DNA of 64,000 nt from Chitinophagaceae bacterium (lineage in GTDB: Bacteria; Bacteroidota; Bacteroidia; Chitinophagales; Chitinophagaceae): contig CANGIY010000012.1 in NCBI GenBank assembly GCA_947454235.1, forward strand, positions 1-64,000, given 5' to 3'. Under the pieces are notes generated by a model. It saw nothing but the letters and a program-made list of their open reading frames with translations, had not been told where the DNA came from and did no database searches. The position numbers and the translations under genes were made by a program. Each line of letters opens with the position of its first letter. Within the stretch, counting starts at the first letter, position 1. Below are positions 8,206 to 16,707 of this stretch, in pieces.

Positions 8206-8985
8206 TTATTTACCTTGAAATGCAGCTTTACGCTTGTTCAAGAACGCAGAAACGCCTTCTTTAGTATCTTCAGTTGCAAAACAGGCTCCAAAACGCTCAA
8301 TTTCATGGGCTAATCCGTCAGGGTGACAATTAGAAGCATCGTTCACCAGAGCAATTGAATGACCAACAGCGATAGGTGCTTTAGTTTGTATTTTCAGCAG
8401 AATATCTTTTGTTTTTGTAACCAAATCAGCAATTGGGAAAACGTGATTCACAAGGCCAAGGCTTTTTGCTTCTTCAGCACCAATCATATCAGCAGTCAAA
8501 ATCAACTCCATAGCTTTTCCCTTACCAATAAGTTTAGTAAGCCTTTGAGTACCACCATAACCCGGAATAAGACCGAGGTTAACTTCAGGTTGTCCAAATT
8601 TTGCGTTTTCACTTGCAGTACGGAAGTGGCAAGACATAGCCAATTCGCAACCACCACCTAATGCAAAACCATTGATTGCAGCTACGATTGGTTTTGAGCA
8701 GTTTTCAATTCTGTTGAACACTAAATCAGCACCACGGCGGGCAAGCTCCATGCCACCATCTTTATCGAGGGTTGTAAATTCAGAAATGTCAGCGCCAGCA
8801 ACGAATGCTTTTTCACCTGCACCTGTAAAAAGCGCAGTTTTAATTTCGGCGTTGTTGTAAATTTCGTCAACTACCTGACCCAATTCAGCAATAACGTCTT
8901 TGTTAAGCGCGTTCATTTTGTCAGGTCTGTTGATTGTTACTGTCAGTACTCCGTTTTCGAGCTGCGTAAGTAAAGTTGTGTACAT
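8206..8985 (-). CDS. Enoyl-CoA hydratase/isomerase (crotonase family)
   Basis: 259 residues, the normal length. The crotonase oxyanion-hole segments are KAFVAGADISEF and NGFALGGGCELAMSC, and FGQPEVNLGLIPGYGGTQRL holds the second catalytic Glu. Having both Glu residues favours a true hydratase (trans-2-enoyl-CoA to 3-hydroxyacyl-CoA) over an isomerase. The N-terminus LTVTINRPDKMNALN is standard. It lies 23 bp downstream of the B12-binding protein gene and probably shares its promoter, which suggests a joint role in acyl-CoA metabolism. Whether it serves fatty-acid or amino-acid breakdown is unclear. Confidence 0.92.
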   Translation of the reverse strand: MYTTLLTQLENGVLTVTINRPDKMNALNKDVIAELGQVVDEIYNNAEIKTALFTGAGEKAFVAGADISEFTTLDKDGGMELARRGADLVFNRIENCSKPIVAAINGFALGGGCELAMSCHFRTASENAKFGQPEVNLGLIPGYGGTQRLTKLIGKGKAMELILTADMIGAEEAKSLGLVNHVFPIADLVTKTKDILLKIQTKAPIAVGHSIALVNDASNCHPDGLAHEIERFGACFATEDTKEGVSAFLNKRKAAFQGK

Positions 8986-9008
8986 GTATGTGTTTTTGAA
9001 AATTAATA

Positions 9009-9425
9009 TTATTGTCTGTGCTCAGTTACCCAGTTGTTGATGTATTCAGCCACTTCGGAAGTAGGAGCGCCCGGTGCAAATAATTTGCCCACACCCATTT
9101 CATTGAGCGTTGCCATATCGTCAGCCGGAATGATACCACCACCTGTAAGCAATACATCATTAAGTCCTTTTTCTTTCATCAAAGCTGCGACTCTCGGGAA
9201 CACTGTCATGTGCGCACCACTCAGAATTGAAATACCAATTGCATCAACATCTTCCTGTAAAGCAGCGTTCACAACCATTTCAGGGGTTTGACGAAGACCT
9301 GTGTAAATTACTTCCATTCCTGCGTCGCGCAATGCTGTTGCTATTACTCTGGCGCCTCTGTCATGACCATCAAGGCCTACTTTTGCGACAAGTACCCTGA
9401 TAGGGCGATTTAATGAAGTGTTCAT
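9009..9425 (-). CDS. Stand-alone cobalamin-binding domain protein (methylmalonyl-CoA mutase C-terminal type)
   Basis: 138 residues, entirely the B12-binding Rossmann domain of the acyl-CoA mutases. [12 protein letters not shown] carries the DxHxxG motif whose His replaces the lower axial ligand of cobalamin; later [12 protein letters not shown] and [13 protein letters not shown] match the corrinoid pocket. There is no TIM-barrel catalytic domain, so it must pair with a separate large subunit, which is not in this window. First gene of a two-gene unit with the enoyl-CoA hydratase. The partner subunit and so the exact mutase (methylmalonyl-, isobutyryl- or ethylmalonyl-CoA) are unknown. Confidence 0.9.
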   Translation of the reverse strand: MNTSLNRPIRVLVAKVGLDGHDRGARVIATALRDAGMEVIYTGLRQTPEMVVNAALQEDVDAIGISILSGAHMTVFPRVAALMKEKGLNDVLLTGGGIIPADDMATLNEMGVGKLFAPGAPTSEVAEYINNWVTEHRQ

Positions 9426-9444
9426 ATTGATTATAAATCGGGCA

Positions 9445-9475
9445 TAAAAGTACAGAACTCACCCCAATTGCCAAA
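9445..9475 (-). promoter_or_regulatory. Promoter of the B12-protein/hydratase operon
   Basis: The minus strand shows TTTG (9475-9472), exactly 19 nt, then TACTTTTA (9452-9445), a close match to the Bacteroidota primary-sigma consensus. The predicted start lies near 9440, about 15 nt before the ATG at 9425. Confidence 0.7.
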
Positions 9476-9588
9476 GTTATAACTATTACTCCGACGTTCG
9501 TTTTACAAATATCAGTCCGTTATGGTTTAATATGGGCGGTTTTTGTCATAATTTGGACGAAACTACCTTTAACTATCAAATGCTTAGG

Positions 9589-10371
9589 TTAAACAATAGA
9601 AAATTCAACCCTAAGTTTATCGAAGTCAATATTTTTTATCTTTCCACGATGAACACCTTCAAAAGCCCTACCCCCAAATCTTTCATATTCACTTTCTGAA
9701 CAAAAAGCATCAATTTTGGGTGTGTTCGGTATTACAATCGAAATTCTATAGCCCCCACAATCTGACCTTACCTTTCTTAATTGGACCTTTATTTCTCTAC
9801 ATTCGTTCAATGCTTTAACTTTTGTTACAAACTCAACCTTTACCTGTAGCTGAGGCGGAATCTGCCAACTGTTTTTAATATGCAAACACTTCTTGTAAAT
9901 GGAAAAAACTCTATTTGATGACTTATTCAAATTCATCATTGAGATTTGCTGTAATTCAAATTCAAGTTGCTGATGCAATTGCTTTTCCAAACTCGCGCCT
10001 TTGGTTAATTGAGAAATATATCCGGTATGTTGACTCAACAATTCTTTTGGAGAAAAACAAACAAATTTCCCCTTAGTTCTTTTATTAGCATTTTTTATTT
10101 TTCTTGAGGATATATTTAAAACCTTGGATTTGGGGTTGATTTTTCCTTTTGCCCACGGACTGCTCTTTGGATCTCCTCTATTTTTCCCATTATCAATGTA
10201 TTGAGTGTCCTTGCCCTCAGGATCAATCTTTGAAGTAGAGGAATCATTTAAGATCTCTTTTTTTGGGGTTGACGCACTCTCAATATTCTTAACCGACTTG
10301 ATACCAGTTCCCTGACACCAAGAGCAATCCGTTCCACTTGAACCATTACAATGGCATTTATACTCAGACAT
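9589..10371 (-). CDS. Unknown protein with an N-terminal Cys-rich (zinc-knuckle-like) motif
   Basis: 260 residues, not recognised. Residues 5-23 contain C6, C8, C16 and C19 with glycine spacing (CHCNGSSGTDCSWCQGTG), resembling half of a DnaJ-type or RING-like zinc knuckle. Residues 25-110 are polar, low in hydrophobics and probably disordered, ending in a basic patch (KNANKRTKGK). Residues 115-260 look folded, with a helical part (KQLHQQLEFELQQISMM) and a strand-rich end (GGYRISIVIP, LRVEFSIV). It follows the HsdR-N-like gene by 34 bp with no terminator between, so the two are probably one operon. Composition is AT-richer than the flanking metabolic genes. It could be a nucleic-acid-binding partner of its neighbour. 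Confidence 0.6.
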   Translation of the reverse strand: MSEYKCHCNGSSGTDCSWCQGTGIKSVKNIESASTPKKEILNDSSTSKIDPEGKDTQYIDNGKNRGDPKSSPWAKGKINPKSKVLNISSRKIKNANKRTKGKFVCFSPKELLSQHTGYISQLTKGASLEKQLHQQLEFELQQISMMNLNKSSNRVFSIYKKCLHIKNSWQIPPQLQVKVEFVTKVKALNECREIKVQLRKVRSDCGGYRISIVIPNTPKIDAFCSESEYERFGGRAFEGVHRGKIKNIDFDKLRVEFSIV

Positions 10372-10405
10372 TATGGTAAGAGAGCATTTTAATCAAATTT
10401 ATTAA

Positions 10406-11485
10406 TTAAAACGGTATTTTTTCAACTTTTATACCGAGCCGTAACTGGCGTTCAATGTTCAAAATGAGCGCTTCTTTTGTTTCAGTGTTTGAGTGAGTCA
10501 ATATAAAATAATTTTTATCCTTAATCGCCTGCGAATATTTGTGTTTTTCATAGTTACCGACTTGACTTTTTTCAATAATTAATGGGAATTTTCCCTTGTT
10601 CTTGAACTCTCTCTTTATTTTCTCAATCCCGATCGCTTCAACAAGTTTAATTAGTGTATTTTTCACTATTTGCTCTTGGAAAACAATGTCACTAAAAGTT
10701 ACCCGCAAAATAAAGTTTTTTGTCTTTTGCCCTGTAAAAGCTTCAATTGGAATGTTTTTATCAATTTCATTCGAAATATTTGGAATAGGTTTTCGTATAG
10801 GTTGACCAGTTGAATTATTTTCTAAATAGTTCATTATTTCAGATTCATCCAGCGAATAACCTTTGTTTACAACACATAGTTTAATTGCTTCAATTTTATT
10901 GGGAAACGGAAATACGTCCATCATTGAAGTAGCCTCTGCCAAAGAGTCCTGAATTGCTCGATCTTTTTTGCTTGAATCGAGATATTTCTTCGCAATTTTC
11001 TCTGATTCACCATTTTCGATATTCTCCTTTCCCAACAGCAAACGAAATTCATCTTCAACCAAATCGATATCTTGGGCACACAAATCTATAATTCGAAAAC
11101 ACTTACTTGAGAACTCACCAGCAGCAAATGCGTAATAGAAACGCCACTTTTGGCCATCGGTCAGCACGGTAAATTTTGCAGTATTATTCCTGTTATAATC
11201 TCGGAGTTGCCTTTCAATTACACCCAAATTTTGATCAAGTTTTTTCAATGCCTTAATCTCAATAAAAATTTCTGGAAATTTTGTTTTACTGAAAATAGCT
11301 ATATCTACTTTTGTATTGTCTTCTTCTTTAGCAACTGGAAATTCAGTGTACACAATTTCTGGATTCCATATATCCCAACCTAGTTCAAAGAGAATTCTAC
11401 CGACCAAAGAGAACCTGACTTGCTCTTCATTCTTATATCTTCCAACAGATAATTTATCAACAATATCTTGTAATACAACTTTCAT
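10406..11485 (-). CDS. HsdR N-terminal-domain-like PD-(D/E)XK protein without helicase
   Basis: 359 residues. Residues 15-130 resemble the N-terminal nuclease domain of type I restriction HsdR: KNEEQVRFSLVGRIL, then VDIAIF (D61), IFIEIKA (E76-x-K78) and QLRDY (Q93-Y97), which are the D, ExK and QxxxY positions. FTVLTDGQKWRFYY closes the domain. Residues about 255-359 form a second domain (ILRVTFSDIVFQE, YFILTHSNTETKEAL, LGIKVEKIPF) seen in various HsdR-like small proteins. There are no SF2 helicase motifs and no hsdM or hsdS nearby, so it is not a classical type I enzyme. First gene of a two-gene operon. A nuclease or defence role is inferred from the catalytic motif only. Confidence 0.7.
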   Translation of the reverse strand: MKVVLQDIVDKLSVGRYKNEEQVRFSLVGRILFELGWDIWNPEIVYTEFPVAKEEDNTKVDIAIFSKTKFPEIFIEIKALKKLDQNLGVIERQLRDYNRNNTAKFTVLTDGQKWRFYYAFAAGEFSSKCFRIIDLCAQDIDLVEDEFRLLLGKENIENGESEKIAKKYLDSSKKDRAIQDSLAEATSMMDVFPFPNKIEAIKLCVVNKGYSLDESEIMNYLENNSTGQPIRKPIPNISNEIDKNIPIEAFTGQKTKNFILRVTFSDIVFQEQIVKNTLIKLVEAIGIEKIKREFKNKGKFPLIIEKSQVGNYEKHKYSQAIKDKNYFILTHSNTETKEALILNIERQLRLGIKVEKIPF

Positions 11486-11503
11486 TTAGTTGGCATTTAT
11501 CCC

Positions 11504-11531
11504 AAAAATAGCAAATAGTTTTCAGTGCAAA
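11504..11531 (-). promoter_or_regulatory. Promoter of the HsdR-N-like operon
   Basis: Minus strand TTTG (11531-11528), 16-nt spacer, TATTTTTG (11511-11504). The predicted start lies about 14 nt before the ATG at 11485, so this small operon is transcribed on its own. Confidence 0.55.
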
Positions 11532-11647
11532 TACTTCAAAACAAATCAATACTTCTTTTCTAACTGCCTTTTATCGAATCAAAATCCCTAACTGTTTCAA
11601 CAATCCAATTGCAAATTTCCCTTTGTTCAACTTTATTTTTCAAAAAA

Positions 11648-12742
11648 TCAAAACTGCCTGTACTTCTGTTCTAAATACATGAACAATTCATCAATGCCTT
11701 CCTGCGCTATTTCCGATTGTACGTTGGCAAAAACCAACACCCCAAAATTGTTCTTACGGCTCAGGTAGACTGCGCACAAAAATGTACCTGGGTTACCAAG
11801 GTGCCATGAATATTCGATATTGCTTTGCTCGCTAGTAAACGACCGCCAACCGTAGTTCATTTCTTTGCCCTTGACATGTATATTTTGAAAGTCTGACTTA
11901 CTCAGACCGGTCGCAGTACCATACATGCCGTTGAGATTAAGTTGCAAGAACTTTGTAAACTCGGAAGTAGTAGCAACCATGTTGCCTGCAGGTGCAAGCC
12001 AATTCAGCTTTGCATTTTCCCCGGGTGGCTCAGGGTGTGTATTTTCATCGTGCCCCCAAGGGTTGCTTATATTGAGATTATTGGGCTGCCCCAGTTCAAG
12101 GCGACAATGTAGTATTTGCTCCATTTCCGAAAGGAGTATTTCAAAGCTTTTTCCGGTCGCCCGTTCAAGCATCAAACCAACGGCTACGTAGGCAGGGTTT
12201 GACCAACAAACTTCTGTTTTACATTTTTGTGGTGCCTGCTGCAATACCCATTGCATGAATTTCAATCGTTGCTCTTTGTCGATACCTGTTATTGACGATG
12301 GCGCAGGACTTTCGAAAGTGTACGTCCACGATATTAATGGCGTTTTCATGTTCACCAAATCCAACAATGTCATATCGAGGTATGCGGCATTGCTAGTAGC
12401 TCTAAGTTCCGGGTACAATTCAAAAAATCGGGTATCCCATCTCATGAAGCCTTTGTTGACATAATAATACGCCATAAACGCTGTAATTGTCTTTGACACC
12501 GAGCCCAGGCGAAATTGATCGTCAATGCTACAAAGCGCACCTGTAGAAAAGTTTCTAGCCCCCTCGACTGATATTTCAAGTACAGAATCGGATGTAAAAA
12601 CAGAATAACCTAGTTCGGGTATTTTATGGCATTTCCTAATAGTGTCAGCTTTTAAATCGTGTTGCTGCCCCACCGATTCCTTGGCAGAAAACAACAGAAC
12701 AACTAACCCAAACAATAAATTGAAAACACCACTGCACTTCAT
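11648..12742 (-). CDS. Serine hydrolase of the class C beta-lactamase/PBP4 fold, with Trp at the YxN position
   Basis: 364 residues from MKCSGVFNLLFGLVVLLF (signal peptide); an ATG ten codons earlier gives a poorer leader. FRLGSVSKTITAF holds SxxK (S81, K84), and WHLGNPGTF holds the third motif HxG. The second motif, normally YSN, reads CWSNPAY, so the catalytic Tyr is replaced by W180. The overall fold signature (TLLDLVNMKTPL, YVAVGLMLERATGKSFE) is otherwise kept. It should be exported to the periplasm. Activity may be lost or altered; a peptide-binding role is possible. It follows a terminator and stands alone. Confidence 0.82.
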   Translation of the reverse strand: MKCSGVFNLLFGLVVLLFSAKESVGQQHDLKADTIRKCHKIPELGYSVFTSDSVLEISVEGARNFSTGALCSIDDQFRLGSVSKTITAFMAYYYVNKGFMRWDTRFFELYPELRATSNAAYLDMTLLDLVNMKTPLISWTYTFESPAPSSITGIDKEQRLKFMQWVLQQAPQKCKTEVCWSNPAYVAVGLMLERATGKSFEILLSEMEQILHCRLELGQPNNLNISNPWGHDENTHPEPPGENAKLNWLAPAGNMVATTSEFTKFLQLNLNGMYGTATGLSKSDFQNIHVKGKEMNYGWRSFTSEQSNIEYSWHLGNPGTFLCAVYLSRKNNFGVLVFANVQSEIAQEGIDELFMYLEQKYRQF

Positions 12743-12754
12743 GTGCCAAATGTA

Positions 12755-12789
12755 TAAAACAAAACAGGGCAACCGCGTGGCTGCCCTGT
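12755..12789 (-). terminator. Terminator after the NHL-repeat gene
   Basis: Arms ACAGGGCA (12764-12771) and TGCCCTGT (12782-12789) with inner CC/GG pairing, followed on the minus strand by TTTTGTTTTATA. It lies 22 bp past the stop of the 986-residue gene. Confidence 0.8.
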
Positions 12790-12811
12790 CTGTAGATTAT
12801 TAAAACTCAAA

Positions 12812-15772
12812 TTATTTTTCGAGTGTGAACTTGTAAACTACTTTATTAGTACCATCGGTGATGTTAATGAGGTACATTCCGTTTGCAGTGCCGGCAGGTA
12901 ATGCAAATTGTTTCCTGAATTTACCATTTTCAATAGCAACATTATCGTTGAATATTGAAGCACCAACCATATCACGTACTTGTACATTCACTGATTTACC
13001 TGAAATTGGGGCAATACCTTGAATAAGGAAAGAACCATTGTTCGGGTTAGGTGAAAGTGTAGCACCAAATGCTTCTTGTTCCATCACATCAACGCCCAAT
13101 ACTACAAGTACCCTGATAGAGTTACTGTTAAGTACGCGAGGTGTTGAACATGGATTGCTGCTGAATACTGTGCAGTAAACAACAGCGCTATCAGCCAAAG
13201 TATCAGTAATGTAAAGGCTATCGTGTGCACCAACAACCAACGCACCGTTAACATACCAAGCAAAAGTGGCTGCCGTACCGGCATTTGTCGCAGTAGCAAC
13301 AAATGTGTCACGCGCACCAAGCAGTAATGTAATGCCGTGTAAAGACCTGATTGATACAGTAGTGGTATCGATGTGCAAAGTAGTCATGTGAATGACGTTA
13401 CTCATTACAGAATCATTAGTAGCACAAGGTGCATCGCTGAATAACACGCATGAAATTGAGTCACCGTTCAATGGAGCAGTTGTATAAGTAGGACCAGTTG
13501 CTACTGCGATTCCGTTTTGGTACCACCTGTAGTTAGGGTACATGCCACGATAAGTTGTGTGCGACACAAAAGTTACGTTGTAACCATCGCAAGTAGTATC
13601 GTTAGGTTCTGCTGTAATGTAGATAGTCGGTGTTTCAGATGTATCAACAGTCATTCTAAGGCTGTCGCCTACCGTTGCAGGGACTGCACAACCAAAGCTC
13701 GATGTCATGTAGCAACTAACTGTATCGCCGTCTGCAGGTGCATAGTTGAAAGTTGCACCAGTACCCCCATAAGCGTGGTTCACATACCAAACGTAAGAAG
13801 GTGATGCACCACCATTGTAAGCGTGTGTGTAATAAGTAATGTACTGACCACGGCAAACTGAATCGCCAACAGTACTGTCAGTGATTTCAACGCGTGGAGT
13901 CAAGAGACTTACGACGTTCATGATAACGTAATTAGAAACAGTTGGCTCACTTGGACAAGGAACATCAGCGGTCATAACTACCGAAATAGAATCACGCATT
14001 GATGGAGTGTAAGTCAAAGAAGAACCACGACCAGCATAAATACCATTTACATACCATGCATAAGTAGGGTAAGTACCTCCATGAACCGGATTGGCAGTAT
14101 AGATTACTGAAGTACCGCGACAAACTGAAGTACCTGTGTTGGTAGAAATAGAAACTGTAGGAGTTACAGTTGAATCAACGTGCACAATCAAACTCGCTGA
14201 AACTGTACCACACACGTTCGTAGCACTGTAAGTAATAGTATCGTAACCATCTGTTGTACCAGCTACCATAACACCAGTAACCGGGTCAATCGTAATCAAA
14301 GAATTTGAAGCACTCCATGTTCCCGTAGTAGCAGTATCAGTTGCAAGGTTTGTAGAACCAAAACAAACGTCTGAAGGGCCAAAAACAGGACCAACTACAT
14401 ACGGATGATCCACATGCAGAAAAACAGCCCTTGATGTATCGGCATTTCCGGAAGTAAGGCTCGTACAAGTTACAACGCATTTCAAATACATAGAGTTAGC
14501 CAGTGACGGAGCGTAGCCGTAAGAGTTAGCACCAGCCACAGCACTGTATGTAGAACCATCAGTTGAAGATAACCATTGGTAGCTGTAATAACAACCTGAA
14601 GGAGCACCATTCAATGTTGCAGTTGCAGCGTAGTAAGGGCAACCGGTAGTATCGGTTGCTACTGCTGTTCCGGCTGAAGGACGGCTCGTACATGGATAGC
14701 TGAATTTGCGAATTTTATTGTTTCCAAGATCCGTGAATATCATTTCGCCTGCACCGTTGAACGCCATTGTATTAGGTTGGTTCAACTTAGTGTAAGAAGG
14801 GGCAAGGCAGTTCAAAGAATCGCCTGCTGCACCTGTACCTGCGAAAGTATAAATCAATCCGCCGCTGATTTTTCTGATGGCATTGTTACCAGCATCAGCA
14901 ACGTAGTAGTTACCCGAAGCATCAAATACGATACCTACCGGGCTGTTTAAACCTGTTACTGTAGAAGCGTAACCATCGCCTGCATAGGTTGTACCACCTG
15001 TACCGGCTACTGTATTAATAACACCCGAACCATTCACCATTCTTACACGGTTGTTACCGTTATCTACTATGTATAAATTGCCAGATGCATCAAATGCAAG
15101 ACCTTCAGGGCGGTTCATGCGGGCAAGTGTTGCCGCGGCTCCGTCGCCTGAGAAACCTACAACTCCGCTACCTGCTACTGTTGAGATGTTACCTGATGTA
15201 TTTACCTTTCTTACGCGGTCATTACTACGGTCGGCAATATACATATTGCCAGAACCATCGAAAATAACCTGATAAGGGCGATTGATAGATGCTGCAGTTG
15301 CTGCGCCGCCATCGCCGCCATAACCAAGAAATCCATTACCTACTACTGTAGAAATAACGCCTGTAGTGTGGTCGATTTTCCTGATACGTGCATTGAGCTG
15401 GTCGCAGATATAAACATCACCTGCACTGCTGACAGTAACACTTGAAGGTGTATTGAGTCGCGCAGCCGTAGCCGGGCCTGTATCACCCGTAAAACCTGCA
15501 GTACCGTCGCCTGCTATCGTTCTGATAATGTATGTGCTTGCGTCTATTTTACGAACACAATGGTTTGCTGCATCAGCAACATACATATTACCTGAACCAT
15601 CTAAGGAAACTCCAATAGGTGCGTTTAAACGTGCACTAACAGCAAGCCCGCCATCACCTGAATATCCGGCTGAACCGGTACCAGCTGATGTGCTTATGCT
15701 TTGTGCATTGCCCCCCTGAGGTAGGGACAAAAGAAGAGCGATAAGGGTTGTAGAAAATAATCCTTTGATCAT
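12812..15772 (-). CDS. Secreted NHL-repeat/Ig-like protein with T9SS sorting domain
   Basis: 986 residues. Signal peptide (about 1-23, ending GGNAQ), then about six NHL repeats (residues 25-345), each with a form of GVxxDGSGNMYVADxxNxxVRK and an AGTGxxGYSGDGGxAxxARLNxP linker, predicted to fold as a beta-propeller. Residues 360-880 hold several PKD/Ig-like modules around TPTVSISTNTGTSVCRG and YAWYVNG, each with a Cys pair. The last 90 residues (ATLSPNPNNGSFLIQG to VYKFTLEK) are a type A T9SS C-terminal sorting domain, so it should cross the outer membrane by type IX secretion. Ligand is unknown. Own terminator; divergent from the next gene. Confidence 0.92.
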   Translation of the reverse strand: MIKGLFSTTLIALLLSLPQGGNAQSISTSAGTGSAGYSGDGGLAVSARLNAPIGVSLDGSGNMYVADAANHCVRKIDASTYIIRTIAGDGTAGFTGDTGPATAARLNTPSSVTVSSAGDVYICDQLNARIRKIDHTTGVISTVVGNGFLGYGGDGGAATAASINRPYQVIFDGSGNMYIADRSNDRVRKVNTSGNISTVAGSGVVGFSGDGAAATLARMNRPEGLAFDASGNLYIVDNGNNRVRMVNGSGVINTVAGTGGTTYAGDGYASTVTGLNSPVGIVFDASGNYYVADAGNNAIRKISGGLIYTFAGTGAAGDSLNCLAPSYTKLNQPNTMAFNGAGEMIFTDLGNNKIRKFSYPCTSRPSAGTAVATDTTGCPYYAATATLNGAPSGCYYSYQWLSSTDGSTYSAVAGANSYGYAPSLANSMYLKCVVTCTSLTSGNADTSRAVFLHVDHPYVVGPVFGPSDVCFGSTNLATDTATTGTWSASNSLITIDPVTGVMVAGTTDGYDTITYSATNVCGTVSASLIVHVDSTVTPTVSISTNTGTSVCRGTSVIYTANPVHGGTYPTYAWYVNGIYAGRGSSLTYTPSMRDSISVVMTADVPCPSEPTVSNYVIMNVVSLLTPRVEITDSTVGDSVCRGQYITYYTHAYNGGASPSYVWYVNHAYGGTGATFNYAPADGDTVSCYMTSSFGCAVPATVGDSLRMTVDTSETPTIYITAEPNDTTCDGYNVTFVSHTTYRGMYPNYRWYQNGIAVATGPTYTTAPLNGDSISCVLFSDAPCATNDSVMSNVIHMTTLHIDTTTVSIRSLHGITLLLGARDTFVATATNAGTAATFAWYVNGALVVGAHDSLYITDTLADSAVVYCTVFSSNPCSTPRVLNSNSIRVLVVLGVDVMEQEAFGATLSPNPNNGSFLIQGIAPISGKSVNVQVRDMVGASIFNDNVAIENGKFRKQFALPAGTANGMYLINITDGTNKVVYKFTLEK

Positions 15773-15933
15773 GATACAAATTATTTCATTGCGAAGTTAT
15801 AATTGTTTGATTAGAATGTAAAGAAAAAGAAGGGCAATTTTGCGATTTACACCACAAGACGTGTTTTGCCAGCCTAAATTGGGTGATTCTCATTTTTCGG
15901 GAAACATTCTTATTTTGCAGAAAACAATTCCCC

Positions 15934-16641
15934 ATGGAAGTCAATATTATACTGGAATTGCTAAAGGAAGCAGGGAGCGAACAAACCAAGAAAGTGCTTT
16001 TAAACCACGGCATTCCGGAACCGCTATACGGAGTAAAAATTGAAAACATGAAACAACTGATGAAACAAACAGGCAAAAGTCAGGATATGGCGTATGCACT
16101 GTACGATTCAGGAATTTATGACGCAATGTATATGGCGGGACTAATGGCAGACCCGAAAAAGTTTACAATTGAGAAATTGAACGAATGGGCAGCACAGTCG
16201 AATTGTGCATCCATTAGTGAATACACCGTGGCGTGGATGGCAGCAGAAAGTCCTTTTGGATGGCAGATCGGCTTACAATGGATTGAAAGTGACAATGACA
16301 GAATCAAATCATCGGGTTGGGCAGCTCTACTTAATGTTTTAGCACTCAAACAGGATACCGATTTAGATTTGGAGCAAATAAAGGTATTGATGCAACGAGT
16401 TCAAAATTCTATCAGGCAGCAAAGCGACAGAGTAGCCTATGCAATGAACAATTTCATTATATCGGTTGGCAGTTACGTTAAGCCTTTACATGAGCAAGCT
16501 ATACAAATAGCAGAAAATATTGGAGAAGTAACCATCGATATGGGTAAAACATCTTGCAAAGTACCTTACGCTGTCACCTACATCGAAAAAGTGGCGGCAC
16601 GAGGGAGCATAGGTAAAAAGAAGAAAACAGTTGTTTGTTGA
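15934..16641 (+). CDS. DNA alkylation repair-like HEAT-repeat protein
   Basis: 235 residues from MEVNIILELLKEAG; an upstream ATG would add 17 residues unlike the family. The helical repeat pattern and segments YGVKIENMKQLMKQTGKSQ, LYDSGIYDAMYMAGLMADP and SPFGWQIGLQWIESD match the AlkD/DUF-type alkylation repair family of Bacteroidota (about 230 residues, all-helical). True AlkD excises N3- and N7-alkylpurines; the catalytic Asp/Trp cluster of AlkD is not evident here, so the glycosylase activity is uncertain. It is divergent from the NHL-repeat gene across about 160 bp. The following LytTR regulator is 66 bp downstream. Confidence 0.8.
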   Translation: MEVNIILELLKEAGSEQTKKVLLNHGIPEPLYGVKIENMKQLMKQTGKSQDMAYALYDSGIYDAMYMAGLMADPKKFTIEKLNEWAAQSNCASISEYTVAWMAAESPFGWQIGLQWIESDNDRIKSSGWAALLNVLALKQDTDLDLEQIKVLMQRVQNSIRQQSDRVAYAMNNFIISVGSYVKPLHEQAIQIAENIGEVTIDMGKTSCKVPYAVTYIEKVAARGSIGKKKKTVVC

Positions 16642-16707
16642 TACTATTTTGAAGAAACAAAAGTATATTTGAGTTGACTTTGAAAATATTCCCAATAGAT
16701 AAAGCTA

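Noticed and set aside
14820..15700. Repeated short DNA segments about 160 bp apart that resemble a repeat array
   Set aside because: They are the coding repeats of the six NHL units in a single reading frame, with variable spacers, not CRISPR or a tandem DNA repeat.
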